The position numbers were made by a program, and so were the translations under genes. 64,000 nucleotides of DNA from positions 1,170,118,249 through 1,170,182,248 of the forward strand of contig OY856409.1 of the NCBI GenBank assembly GCA_963693085.1. Reading direction: 5' to 3'. The stretch is from Alisma plantago-aquatica (Eukaryota; Streptophyta; Magnoliopsida; Alismatales; Alismataceae). Positions 11,787-24,260 of the stretch are shown one piece after another (position 1 is the stretch's first letter; every line of letters begins with the position of its first letter). The notes under the pieces are model-generated. The model was not told the origin of the DNA and did not search any database. It worked only from the letters and a program-made list of their open reading frames with translations.

Positions 11787-12381
11787 GAGGGGTACGGGGA
11801 GCTTCCTAGAGCACAACAATAACATAGAAAATTGAGAATTAGTTGCTATGACAATTGTTATCCTCTCTGGTTGTGGTATCAAGAGAGCCCAAGTAAGTCC
11901 TACCCGACTAGGGAGGGATATCTACATGAGAGAACAACTGAGGATCATTGTTGTGGGAGAGCACGTTGGTGCCTAGTATACCAAAGGGAAGGACAACTCC
12001 TTTCTGTATGTTCTAGAAGTACGACATCATTTGTAGTTGGTCCTTGTGGACTACTCTAGAGGCAGGAGTCCTTTAGGTACTTCTAGGAGAGCAACATCAA
12101 CCTGTAGTCTGTGGCAAGACCAGATGAGTCACTACAGAAGTTGTCCTGCTCATTGTTCATGGTGCAGACCATCAGTTGTACATACACCATCCAAAAGAAA
12201 TTATAAGATAATTACAATTGTAATGAGTTATTGTTGCTGGACTTGCTCTAAGATCATGTATAAAATTGTTAAACCATCTTTCCTATTTCATAGTAGTTGA
12301 TGCGATCTTGCTGTTATGGGAATATGTCTAGATAAAATCTTTGTTTCCTCTAATATACTATATGCCAGTATTTCCAAATAG

Positions 12382-12394
12382 TGGTATCAGAGCC
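12382..12394 (+). other. primer-binding site, initiator tRNA-Met type (copia)
   Basis: TGGTATCAGAGCC is a perfect 13-base complement of the initiator tRNA-Met 3' end, five bases after the LTR end. It sets the LTR boundary and the + orientation of the copia fragment. Confidence 0.92.
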
Positions 12395-12530
12395 ACAACA
12401 ATTTATTATGTTTTAGGATAATCGATATGATCAAATTTTTATTTTTATCATTTATTTATTGCATATGATGTGAATATTTAAACTATCTCATATGCATATT
12501 TGATCAAAGAACACATAATCCTAAACTATT

Positions 12531-13535
<1,005 letters not shown>

Positions 13536-13600
<65 letters not shown>
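13536..13600. repeat. (CT)n followed by (TA)n microsatellite
   Basis: About 24 bp of CT and 42 bp of TA repeats directly right of MITE B, repeating the order seen right of MITE A. Confidence 0.97.
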
Positions 13601-13603
<3 letters not shown>

Positions 13604-13970
13604 ACATTTGCAATTTACATGCGTCACCTTAAAAGAATTTTTGATGGTTTATGTGTAGTGTGGTTATGGCCAATACCCAATATCTGTGTATGGTTGGATG
13701 ATTTAGTTTTATTCATGTTTATCTTAGTTGGCATACCAAACATCTATTTCCTTATTCCCCATGTAAAGTTAATTCTTTCCTACCTTTTCTCCCATCGAAT
13801 GTAACTCGAGTTTTCTCTTTACAATATATTAAAGTAGCAATACGATAGTTTCTTTTCTTACAACAATGACAAATATGATCATCACCAGATGAGATGACCA
13901 TTTCATGAAACGAGATAGCCATCCAGAGGACCAAGGAGGATAGAGCAAAGGAGCCAGACGACCTCCTGGT

Positions 13971-14088
13971 GGACCCAACCGATCTCTTAGAAGGATTCCA
14001 AGCATCAGTTGGATAGGAGGCCAGGAAACCACCCTAGAAGGCCCAACCAACCATTTAGAAGGACTCCAAATATTAGTTGGATAGGAGT
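13971..14088 (+). repeat. two ~69-bp direct repeats with inverted CCAAC/GTTGG arms in copia leader
   Basis: The segment GGACCCAACCGATCTCTTAG...ATCAGTTGGATAGGAG recurs as GGCCCAACCAACCATTTAG...ATTAGTTGGATAGGAG. Each unit has CCAAC near its start and GTTGG about 30 bases on, able to pair. A related patch with CCGATCGGTTGG lies in the leader of the minus-strand copy near 21580-21610. Confidence 0.6.
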
Positions 14089-14399
14089 ACCAATAGTCCG
14101 TCCAAGAGGCGAGACAACCGTTTCAAGGGTTGAACTGATCTACCCAGATTGGCAAGCACATATCTACACCAACAATAGTTTCATACATGTGATGGTGATG
14201 ATTGACCTAGGTGGTATTAATTCCTTGTGGCACTAAGGAATTATAGTAGACATGGCCATAACCATCACTTTTTTATTATATATTGCATGTTTACTTTGTG
14301 GGATATAGCATGTATATGATACATACTGTATATGTGGTGATTGGATACAATATATGTATATATATACAATATATATATATATATATATCCCTCAATCAA

Positions 14400-15660
14400 A
14401 CATATTAATTCTAATATCATGCCAGTTCTCAATATTCACAATATTGAGATTTTATTTCTCATGATATGTGGAATAACCATATATGCTCCCACTAAATCTT
14501 TTGTAATCACATATTTCATCTTTTATCTTGATTTAAGTCAAACTCTTTGACTATCTCTTCAAGTCAAAAATTCCCATCTATGAGATGCTTTTTTCAATAC
14601 CAGATTGAACTGTGTAGTTTATAGGTTTTATTTGCATTCTTCAAGTTGTAAAACCTTTTAGGTTATGTCACGTACACATCCTCTAATGTATTCCCTCTAA
14701 GGAATCTGTTTTTATCTTCATATTCTAAATTTCTTAGTTTAATTTAACTACAACAACAAGCCTGACACAACTTGAACTAATTTGAAAAACCTATTCAACA
14801 AAATTTTCCTTTTATGTTATCCATGTAGGAACTTGCCACAAGATCATATTGCACCCTTTAGGTATTACCCTTTTAGGTGGTGCTATGAAGGTCCTACCTT
14901 GTTAGCTTACATGGATCCCATAATGGCCTTGATCCATTAGTCAAGTTGTGGTGCTTAATAGCTTCTAGTTGATCAATTGGCTCATCCTTTTATGACAAAC
15001 ATATCTAAATTGTTGGATTCTCAGTCCTTCAATTTCATATATGTTCAACTAGAAGTATTACATTCTATGTTAGATGAGAATTCAAAACAATTTGTGATCC
15101 AGTTAGTTCTTATTGTACCCCCATTTGTTGGTCTTGAACATTTAGAGTTCTACTTTTACTCCCACAGATTCTTTTGGAACTCAATTATCTAATCAACAAA
15201 ACACTTTTGTTATTGGATTGTAATATTCAAAAATCATGGTTTATGGATAAACCTTCTACAAGAAACTACTTTCTCAATGTAGGTTTCAATCCTTTAGACA
15301 TATTTGCGACATTCCCTAATCATATCATATGTGATGTCTTATAACCATTCAAACAATACATTATTTAGTGGTTATATATTTATGAGGGTACAAGAAGATT
15401 AAATTAATTGATAATTAAATCATGACCTATCATGGTATAGTTCCTTCACTTTGACACATTATTATGTTCATATGGATATGACTTGTGATACATTATCATA
15501 GTTCTTTCCTAATGGTTCTAAAGATCTTGATGTAAAGTATATAAAAATTTGATCTCATCAAAGTTTTTAATAATTTTATCAAAGTTATACTTCATTTATA
15601 ATATCCTTAAACACTTCAAGAGATTTATATTTCTATTTTACTGAGTACATATCATCATAT
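14400..15660 (-). pseudogene. decayed copia pol fragment, integrase to RT part
   Basis: Runs parallel to 18580-19420 and to 63480-64000, both minus-strand copia pol, in the same order. Shared blocks include GCTCCCACTAAATC near 14487, TATGTCACGTACACATCC near 14665 (minus strand: the DVYxTQP box of copia RT), and the integrase-RT linker (about 15080-15200). Many stops and frameshifts; no usable frame. It ends abruptly at the LTR starting at 15661, which suggests that the LTR element inserted into this older copy. The right part would be integrase by comparison with 19150-19420. Confidence 0.65.
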
Positions 15661-17586
15661 TGTTGGGTTTTAGGAGAGACAGAGAAGACAACAGAAACAA
15701 AAATTTTCTTCTCCCAAACCTAGAATAAAGGAATCACATCAACGTCTATACAGTAAGAAGGATGGTTTGTAGAGGCATATCTTGTCCCGAGGCTTGCTCG
15801 GAGACATTACCTCATGGCTTGTGTGGTGTTCACCTCTGGTCTTGGACGGTGTTTGTGTAGCTCCTGGTCTCACCGGGACTGTTGGGATTGACATATGTCC
15901 TTCGAGCGGAAGAAGTCTCCCGCCTCTGAAGTAGTCCACACAGACCACCCGGAACTCCGATCTCCTTATCCCACAAGGAATCGGAAGGAGTCATACCCTC
16001 CTGTCGACGTACTAGTCACCGACACACTCTCCTACAACCAGTTGCCTTTCTACAGTTGTCTTTCCGTTGTTGTGCCTCCCTTATCGGGTAGCACTTTCTC
16101 GGTCTCTCTCGGTTACCAAAACCAGAGAGAACAACAAATTTACAGAGCAACTGGTGTTCTGAGTTGTTGTTTCCGAGAACCCCCCAATACCCCTATATAT
16201 AGGAGGGTCATGGGATAGGGTTCTCTATCCCAATCAATGCAAGATTAAAGAAGGAGTAGAAGGGTTCAAGATTTTCCACAAAACAATCAACTGCGCCACC
16301 TAAATCGATCGTTTCATACATGAAACGGTCGGTTGGGGAGTTGAGTTGATCGGTTCACCAACCTGAGCCTATAGGTTCATCCCATGAGCCAATCGGTTGG
16401 GGCAGCAGACTATGCAAAATCAGTCAATTGCAGTTTCAATTAATCCGATACTCTGATCAATTGGTCCAACACCTTAAACACTATGATATTGAGTTATCAA
16501 TCAATTGAGTGTTTAATTGAACTTCTAAATTCCTTTAGTAATCAATCTAACCATATTTTGTGGATAAACTCCTCTTCTAGGTTAAATCCTATGTGTGTGA
16601 CCCTATAGGTCCATTTCACGTTGGCTGTGAGAGTCCATAACACTTATGACTTCACAAGCAAAGAGCGGTGCCTAGTCGCACATCAGTGCTACCCAAGTGA
16701 AAAGGAAAGTTGGCGAACAACTTTCAATCCTAAAATCCATTAATGGTGTTACAATGAATGTATAATTCCTTTATCACTAATATCCTGAATGAACTCAAGG
16801 CATGGAACAATCATCCTGTCAACGTTCATTCACTTTCTTGATCTCAGAGTAGATTAGAGGAGATATGTATGACATCAATATCACATACTGATTCACACAT
16901 GCGTCCACACGCCTATCTCAATCCTACTCATCAAGTGGCCATGGATATCAAACTCCCTCAGGAGGGACAAATCCCATATCTATCACTCACCCCTCAAAAG
17001 CCCCATGTGTCAAAGCCACCCAATCATCACCATAATAAGAACCCATGTTTCAGGACTGCATTTGATGATGTCAAAGTGTACCCAATGACATGTGTTGAGT
17101 GTAGTGATTTCAGGTCAAAGAATCACACTCACCACCATCACTGTGAGAACTGACTGTGACTACCATGTCATGGTTCCATGTGTCAAACTCACGGTGGGTC
17201 TGTCTGGTAAACTTGTTCTCTAACAAGTACCTATGTTTGGTTTGATATCTCCATATCATGACTAATGAGATTCTGTCATCAACCAACACCACAATCTATT
17301 CTTGTGTGTCATTGTTGTCTATCTACCTTCCACAATGACATCCGACTAGGGGCATAATAAGAATGTACAAACTCTTAGCATCCGTATGATCTCATCGTTC
17401 AGGTCCTTCACTTGAAAGCATACTTCAGTGAGTACTATCATTCTCTAGACATTCAATATGTTCTATCATTATCTCATATGATTGAACCAGAAAGAATCGG
17501 AAGCTTTCCTTTGATGTTTATCAAATCAATCTTAATGTATCCCATCAATCATCCCATGATTGGCTCTTAGGGCATACATACCAACA
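15661..17586 (-). repeat. 3' LTR of minus-strand copia element (family C1), 1926 bp
   Basis: On the minus strand the LTR starts TGTTGGTATGTATGCCC at 17586, directly after a polypurine tract, and ends AAAACCCAACA at 15661. It matches the plus-strand LTR 10163-12376 and partial copies at 21650, 40781 and 57930. A TATATATA box lies at 16194-16201, and a hairpin array upstream of it (minus sense) at about 16300-16400. The left flank is older copia pol. The LTR and its neighbours at 17603-20765 form one element. Confidence 0.88.
16302..16400 (-). repeat. CCGATCGGTT-type hairpin array in copia U3
   Basis: Contains the perfect inverted repeat CGTTTCAT-AC-ATGAAACG at 16310-16327 followed by GGTCGGTTGG, GATCGGTTCACC, AGGTTCAT-CCC-ATGAGCC and AATCGGTTGG. 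The partial LTR at 21650 has the same array at 21910-22015 with better CCGATCGG cores, and 57930-59200 has it at 58536-58580 and about 58730-58765. Confidence 0.75.
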
Positions 17587-17602
17587 GACTCCCACTTGCA
17601 CT
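17587..17602 (-). other. polypurine tract of the minus-strand copia element
   Basis: On the minus strand AGTGCAAGTGGGAGTC directly precedes LTR start TGTTGG. This purine-rich site before TGTTGG is the standard plus-strand primer of plant copia elements and fixes the outer edge of the 3' LTR. Confidence 0.88.
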
Positions 17603-19830
17603 GTGAGCGAATCACCCTAGAATCATATTCATAGTGATCTTAAAACATGTCCCACATGTTACTGTGCTCTAGTGCTAACATAGTGAGTTATGGCAACACC
17701 TTGCCAAAGTCAGTATTAGTTGCATGTCTCTCATCTCTTCACCGTACGTCACACGTATGAGATGGAGTTTCCGTAATATGCGATCTAGTATTCCTTTGCT
17801 AACCTTTAGCCTCATTGCATGACCAAGCACTCCTAACTTGTCATCAATGACCGTAATAACTATAAGTTCATCTCTATGAACTCCCAGATCCATATAGTAT
17901 CCATTGTTGTTCTCTAACACATGGATACTCAACATTTCCTTTTAAATGACTTTATTGGAATGTTTCCATCTATCAACAAACATTCAATTTTATATATCCC
18001 ATATATATTGCGATTAATTCTCTGTCCTTTTTTGGAAGTTCACATCAGTGTAACTCTTTACAGTGAACCCTTCCTTATTTCCATAAAACTAGTACTTATC
18101 AAGTTCTTATGGTATTCCAGTAACCCTTACTAGAACTAGACAAACATCCACTCATCATGTCCCACATATGAGTTATCAGGATGAGCACATCATATTGTCA
18201 TGTCCTACATGCAAGATGATGAATGCACTTTATTTTGCTATGTCCATACATGCAAGATAATGGGATGATTACATACATGATAGATCCATATCTATTATTA
18301 ATGTTCCCATTCTTCGTAAGAATTGGACACTTGGCCTTGGGATACCAACTCCATGTAACATGGACAAGTTTTCTCCCACTGAATCTATGCATACTAAACT
18401 CTTCAGTATAGATTTCCAATGTATGTTCTCTCTTTTCAGGTCAAGAGGTTTTCCAGAACTATCTCTATAGATCTCTATTCCTATCTCATAGGAAACATAT
18501 CTATCTTCCTTAAAGATAATTTCCACTTTGGATTTCCATTCTAGAACATTTCCATTTCACATCAGCATGTGGAATGTGAATACGCTCCCACTAAATCACA
18601 GATCCCTTCTTTATCTTTGACATATCAGTCAAACCCTTTGACTATATCATCAAAGTAAGGATCCAGTTCTGAGTTTCTTGTACTTAATCACATTGATTAG
18701 TCCATTGTAACTTATAGACTTCATTTGAATTAATGGATTCATAAACCTTATAGGTTGTGTCACGTACACATCCTTGTTTTATTCCTCATAGGAATGCAGT
18801 TTTAGTATCCGTATGCCAAATCTTTTAGTCATTAAGTTGCAATCAACAAGCATTATCCTTTTCAAAATGTCATCCATGTGTCTTAACACTTAAGACTCAT
18901 TCACACTTATGGATTTCATTCCAATGGGTGCTACCATCAAGGTCATACCTTATGGTTCACATGGAAGTCATTTAGGATGTAATGGTCATAAACCATAACT
19001 CAAAATCTGGTTCCTCATATTCATCTAGATAGTTGACTCATCACATGACCAACTCATCACATAGATAATTGAGGTGTATTTGTCAAGGATATAAGAACTC
19101 ACAACTCCTTGTGATTCTTAATGTCCTTTATTAACGTGGGGTATTCTTTATTTAATAAGAAATTAGTTATTTGATAATCATCCTCTAACTCCTTAGAGTA
19201 TGACTCCTTTTGATTTAGACATCACCATGTCTTAATCATGATTTCACTATGACACACTATCATAATCACTCATAAGGATCTCAAACATTTGGTTCAAGTA
19301 TTTCATTCATTGGTCTCATCAAGAATTAATACTTTACCAAATTCATACTTCATCTATGAGATTCTTGAACACTTCACGATATTCATATTGGTATTTCTCT
19401 AAACACCATTTGAAGTATTAGCATTTTCTCCAATAGGTATGTAAATACATCACATGTATTATACCTAATAGGATAATCAATCTCCCACTACCACTAGTGA
19501 TGATTGATTAATCATGTCCAAGAGATTCATGTCACTTACTGGTTCTATAACCAAAAGAGTCTAGCTTATCCATCATATGGAAACTAGAAATGAACTTCGC
19601 ATGATTTATGCTAATTTGATTATTTGAGTTATCAATAACTTTTAGGTATCATTTTATCTTATGCATACCAAGTACCACAAGATAAACAAGGCATTGCCAT
19701 GAGGAAACATCAACTTTTCCATCATTGTCATACAATAAGAAAAAATTAAGGTGTTTCTATCCATTGGAAAATATGAAATAGAAGTTCATAACTCTATTAC
19801 ATGCCTTCAAGGCTGAAAATAAACTAAAGT
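17603..19830 (-). pseudogene. decayed copia pol: integrase, RT, RNase H
   Basis: Read from right to left. Integrase relics occupy about 19420-19100. The integrase-RT linker follows, and then RT with the DVYVTQP box near 18765 and the segment GIEIYRDSSGK at about 18480-18450, followed by SVGENLSMLHGVGIP, a frameshifted form of the block before the conserved QCPK. The RNase H tail has KLHLIR near 17765. The order matches copia (IN before RT). No frame is intact; stops and shifts are frequent. The protease between gag and integrase was not recognised and may be too decayed or deleted. Confidence 0.7.
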
Positions 19831-19839
19831 ACTCCTATC

Positions 19840-20765
19840 TATGGAGGCAACACTTGCCCCATTTGTTGATTGCTTTACATTTTATATCTTGGTATCATAT
19901 ACCTCAAAAAGTGTTACAAGTTTATTTCATGACACCTCCAGGTGGAGATGTCTGTCACCTCCTTCTTCTTTAGTTCTTCTAGATAGAGAGGACAACTCCT
20001 TTTCTAATGTCCTGGCTTTTAACAATGGTGACAATTGCCTCTCTTGGTCATGCCTCCCTTGGCCTTGAGAGTTGAAGATGACTTGGGCTGCTGGCTAGCA
20101 TCAGAACCATTCTTAGCCTTGCATTTACCCTTGTGCTTGGACTTGCCTTTCTTGTCACTGATCATCATCACAGACTTAATCTGTCCACAACATGCCCAAC
20201 AACTCTGTCAATGGCTTGTCTAAGTTGTTCATGTTGTAGTTCATCACAAACTAAGTGTAGGATTCTGGAAACGATTGCAGTATCACGTCAGTAACCAACT
20301 CTTGGCTTAGGGGAAATCCCAGCCCCATCAGGTTCTCTACATACCCAATCATCTTGAGTGTGTGAGGACCAACTGGACCTCCTCTGTCATGACACACTTG
20401 AACAGTTCCATGGAGACATCATATCTCTCTTGCCGTGCTTGATCTTCATACATGTTCTTGAGATGCTAAATCATCTCAATGACACCCATGTTCTCATGTT
20501 GTCTCTACAACTCGTGGTTCATGGAGCACAACATCAAGCACTTTGCATCAATGATATCATCAAAATGCTTCTTATAAGCATCCCTTTCTGCCTTTGGTGC
20601 TGTAGGAGCAGGTTCCTCTGGAATTGGAGTATCCATGACATAGATCTTTTGCTCTTGAGGGAGAACAATTCTCAATGTCCTAAACCAGTCGTGGAAGTTA
20701 GACCCATTCAACTTGTCCTTTTCAAGGACCGATCACAATGAAAAGTGATTGTTGTTTGTTGTCAC
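19840..20765 (-). pseudogene. decayed copia gag (copy 1)
   Basis: From 20765 the minus strand reads VTTNNNHFSL, stop, SVLEKDKLNGSNFHDW, then LRIVLPQEQKIYVMDTP and APKAERDAYKKH, the standard N-terminus of plant copia gag (UBN2-type). The start codon appears mutated to GTG. The middle (MFxxQxRQExYD...) and a Lys-rich nucleocapsid region follow to about 19980 with stops. Gag forms the particle. The neighbour at 22961-23841 is a second copy in better shape. The leader follows on the right, pol on the left. Confidence 0.82.
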
Positions 20766-21649
20766 TTGTACTACAAACGGAAGTATATGCAATTTTGTCC
20801 ACAACTCAAATTTTGACTTATTTGATTGATTTGAAGGGTTGACGATATAATTAGGACTTTAATTAATTATCGCTCCAACTATTTTGTTCAAGTTGATAGC
20901 CCTCACCATCAATTCAGAAGATTGCAGTGTGCAACCTTCTAGTGGGTCAAGATCTGTATTTCATCAAGTCATGAGTCAGCTTTGGTTGATCGCCCACAAT
21001 CTTGACTATTTAGGTAGGCCATCATGCCAATTGCATCATATGCAACTCTTTATGAATGAACATGCGCAACACCTTGCCATGAACATTTCGTGCCTCTGGG
21101 CTTAGACGATCTAAGAATCACCAGTTAAGTCTTACCCAAAAGTCGACACGGTAAACATGCACCTTGCTTTGGCAGAACCTGCCTGTTTTCTCTTCACACT
21201 TCCACAAGATAGATGATGCACCACTCTTTGGCATAACCTATGCTTGGTCAATCAAGTTTTTCATGTGTGTCGCTAATGGAAGGTGTAAAAGTCTTAATAT
21301 TTAGATGAGGGATTTGGTTTTGTAGGTACATATACATATCCAATCACCATAATACATAGTATGTATCATATACATGCTATATCCCACAGAAAACATGTGA
21401 AATGATAAAATCAATGATTATGGCCATCCTAATGTGATTCCTCGAGCCAAGAGGAATCATGGTCATCTAGGTCTACATCACATGCAACATGTCCTTGATG
21501 AAGTGCTATAGCCATCCGAGTTGATCAACTCATCACATGAATGACATGCTCGCCTTAGCTGGTCATCTGGGTGCTACCAGCCGATCGGTTGGCTCCTCCA
21601 ACCGATCAGTTTGCCAGGACCTCATGCATTTCTTCATGGCTGCTACCCG
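20766..21649 (-). mobile_element. leader of minus-strand copia element, joined to a truncated LTR
   Basis: Non-coding DNA upstream of gag copy 1. Its outer part (about 21300-21640) matches the leader of the plus-strand copia at 13900-14340 in reverse complement, including GTGGGATATAGCATGTATATGA and, at 21575-21610, CCGATCGGTTGG units. A primer-binding site and the LTR U5 are missing: at about 21650 the sequence passes directly into LTR U3/R. So a deletion removed the PBS region. Confidence 0.6.
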
Positions 21650-22410
21650 ATTGTCTTTCTGGATTTGTCTTTCTCTTGCTGTGCCTCCCTCATCAGGTAG
21701 TACTTTCTTGGCCTCTCTCGATTACCAAAACCAGAGAGAACGACAACTTTACAGAGCAACTAGTGTTCTGAGTTGTTGTTTTTGAGAAGCCCCCAATACC
21801 CATATATATAGGAGGGTCATGGGACAAGGTTCTCTATCCCGGGCTATGCGGGATTAAAGCAGGAGTAGAAGGGTTCGAGTTTTTCCACAAAACAACCAAC
21901 TGCACCACAGGAACCGATCGTTTCATACATGAAATGGTCGGTTGGGGAGTTGATTCGATCGGCTCACCAACCTGAGCCGATCGGTTCATCCCATGAGCCG
22001 ATCGGTTGGGGCAGCAGACTATGCCAAATCAGTCAATTGAAGTTTCAATCAATCTGATACTCTAATCAATTGGTCCACTACCTTGAACACTATGATATTG
22101 AGCTATCAATCGATTGAGTGTTTAATTGAACTACTAAACTCCTTTGGTAATCAATCTAAACATCATTTGTGGATAAACTCCTCTTCCAGGTTAAATCCTA
22201 TGTGTGTCACCCTGCAGGTCCATTTCACGTTGGTAGTGAGAGTCCATAACACTTATGAATTCACAAGAAAAGAGTGGTGCCTAGTCGCACATCAGTGCTA
22301 CCCAAGTGAAAAGGAAAGTTGGAGAACAACTTTCAATCCTACAATCCGTGAATGGTGTTACAATGAATGTATAATTCCTTTGTCACTGATATCCCGAATG
22401 AACTCAAGGC
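21650..22410 (-). repeat. partial 5' LTR of minus-strand copia element
   Basis: Matches 16045-16795 of the 3' LTR at high similarity, including the TATATATA box (21803-21810) and the hairpin array (21910-22015). Both ends are lost: the U5/PBS side stops near 21650 and the U3 end stops after CAAGGCAT near 22410, where unrelated sequence begins. It is the better-preserved copy of the CCGATCGG array. Confidence 0.82.
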
Positions 22411-22960
22411 ATTGTTTTGATGTGCATTGCTTGACACACTAACAATCATCATGGTTGATGATATGTGGAAACCCTAATCACCCGACCATCTTGGGCATTT
22501 CCTGATGCACCAATGATGCCTGTTATCCCCTCGACACCTGTCACACCTCTGGGTAGCGTTGCCCGATAATGTTTTGGCCAACACCCTCTCCTTGAGGTGT
22601 TTTGCCCGATATACACTTAGTGATGATAAAACCAATACACCATCCCAAGTGGTAGGCCGATACCTTGGTTTCTCTGCTAAATATATGCTTAACCGATAAC
22701 CCTCTTGGAGGGGTTTCCCGACACACTTAGGGATAACTGATACCATATATGAAAACCCTAATTGGTGCCTTGTGATGGTGTTTATGAAATACTATGTTGA
22801 TGTTAGGGTCTCATGGTATGATACAATACTCTATGGAATAATTGTATGAAAGGTGTTGATTTATGCTTCTATACATCATAACATGTCTTATAATGATAAT
22901 GAGAATAAAGTTTTATGTCTCATAACACATCTCTGAATTATAATGCTTCTCATGAAGAAG
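22411..22960. other. unassigned segment with repeated CCCGATA/CTTGGAGGGG motifs
   Basis: Between the broken LTR and gag copy 2. From 22544 to 22750, short motifs recur: GCCCGATAATG, GCCCGATATACACTTAG, GGCCGATACC, AACCGATAACC and TTTCCCGACACACTTAG, with CTCCTTGAGGTG and CTCTTGGAGGGG between them. On the minus strand an open frame of 90 codons spans them, but it has no known motif. A minus-strand TGGTATCAG at 22733 resembles a primer site only in nine bases. Subterminal repeats of a DNA transposon are possible; no terminus pair was found. Confidence 0.4.
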
Positions 22961-23841
22961 TAATCAAATTTGTGTCTTATAACATTTATACCTAAAGTGG
23001 AGGCCTTAGTGCCTTCCTTCTTCTTATTTAGTTCATCTAACCAGAGTGGGAAATTTCTTTTTTAATGTCTAAGATGGTGAGAGTGGTGACATTTGCCTCT
23101 TTTCTTCACTCCTCCATTTGCTTTGACATTTGAAGATTTGGGGTTATGACTAGCTTTCAAACTCTTCTTAGCTTTGCATTTTCCTTTAGACTTCCCCTTT
23201 GTCTTGTTGATCATCATAACAGACTTGGGCTTGTCTTTCTTCATCTATCCCTCATTTGTTCTCAACATGCCCAACAACTATGTTAATGTTTTGTCAAAGT
23301 TGTTCTTGTTGTAGTTCATGACAAACTTATTGTATAATTCTAGAAGAGACTATAGAAGCACATCAGTGGCCAACTCTTGACCCAAGGGGATTCCCAGTCT
23401 ATCTAGGTTCCCCACATATCCAATGAGCTTGAGCACATGAGGAACTATTGGGTCTCCTACTGCCATGTTGCATTTGAACAGTGCCTTGTAGACATCATAT
23501 CTCTCTTGTCTTTCCTGATATTGGAACATGTTCTTGAGATATGTGACCATCTCAATCACATCCATGTTCTCATGTTGACTCTACAACTTGTAGCTCATGG
23601 AGCATAGCACCAGACACTTGACATCCTTGGCATCTTCATTATGCTTCTTGTAAGCATCCTTGTCAACCCTAGGTGCATTTGGAGTTGGTTCTTCTGGTTA
23701 TGGCGTCAACAGGACATAGAGCTTTCACTCCTATGTGAGAATAATTCTCAACGTGCTAAACTAGTCAAGGAAGTTGTTCCCATTTAGTTTGTCCTTCTCA
23801 AGAATCGATAGTAGTGAAAAATGATTGTTGTTTGTTGTCAT
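22961..23841 (-). pseudogene. decayed copia gag (copy 2), nearly full length
   Basis: ATG at 23841-23839 gives MTTNNNHFSLLSILEKDKLN, then DVIEMVTYLKNMFQ (from about 23565), YDVYKALFKCNMAVGD, HVLKLIGYVGNLDRLG, FVMNYN, and a basic region MKKDKPKSVMMINKTKGKSK. A zinc knuckle reads KRGKCHHSHHLRH, stop, KRNFP; the second Cys and last Cys are lost. The tail WLDELNKKKEGTKAS is typical of copia gag. About seven stops interrupt it. It is in the same orientation as copy 1 but belongs to a separate, probably older element, whose pol may be the piece at 14400-15660. Confidence 0.85.
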
Positions 23842-24260
23842 TTGATTCTACAAAAGAATTTGCAATTTTTTTAAAAACTCATTTTTTATTTGATTTGATT
23901 TGATTTGATTAAAATTCTAGAAATAATAATTAGGTCTTTAATTAGTTATCATTCTCATTATTTTGATCAGATCGATAAGCCTCAAGTATCAATTTGGAAA
24001 ATTGCAACGAATCAATTTTCTAATGAGTAAGATCCAGGATAATTCAACTATGGTTTGACCAACGCCGCAAAACACATTTAATTACTAAGGTAGGCAACTT
24101 TTTCTAATTACATCATATGCAATTCTTGATAGATGATATGTGCAACTGCTTGCCATAATCATATGTATGCTTCTGGGCTTAGACACTCTAAGAAACACCA
24201 TTTAAGCCTGACCCAATAGCCAATATGATAATAATGCACCCCACGAAGGCGGAACCTACA
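23842..24260 (-). mobile_element. leader upstream of copia gag copy 2
   Basis: Non-coding sequence matching 20766-21190 upstream of gag copy 1, with shared landmarks AATTAGGTCTTTAATTA near 23930 and CTGGGCTTAGAC near 24174. The match stops near 24260, about where a primer site and LTR would be expected. Confidence 0.6.

Larger units (their letters stand above)
10163..12376 (+). repeat. 5' LTR of a copia element (family C1), plus strand
   Basis: Begins TGTTGGTAAGGTATGCCC and ends at TTTCCA, six bases before a tRNA-Met primer site. Its start matches, in reverse complement, the right end of the LTR at 15661-17586 (TGTTGGTATGTATGCCC). Its U5 also matches, with a shared stretch around 12045-12110 (GTGGACTACT...AGAGGC) and AAACCATC near 12273. 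It includes a TATAAATA box at 11779, a telobox-like CCCTAGCCCTAACCCC just before it, and a hairpin array in U3. The 3' partner LTR is not found; the element is broken after its leader. Confidence 0.85.

Noticed and set aside
12382..12394. tRNA gene remnants at TGGTATCAGAGCC sites
   Set aside because: These are primer-binding sites complementary to only the tRNA 3' end; no cloverleaf sequence surrounds them.
16869..17153. Antisense ORF with FDDVKxYPMTCxxCSD shared with 10748-10548
   Set aside because: Both are the same LTR U3 DNA in opposite orientation. Differences are not biased to third positions, and the third copy at 41200 breaks the frame. DNA homology explains it.
22430..22460. CACTA transposon terminus (CACTAACAA)
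   Set aside because: No matching inverted TAGTG end or target duplication was found nearby; kept only as an open question for 22411-22960.
22733..22745. Minus-strand primer-binding site TGGTATCAGTTATCC
   Set aside because: Only nine bases match and no LTR end is adjacent; likely chance within the CCGATA repeat segment.
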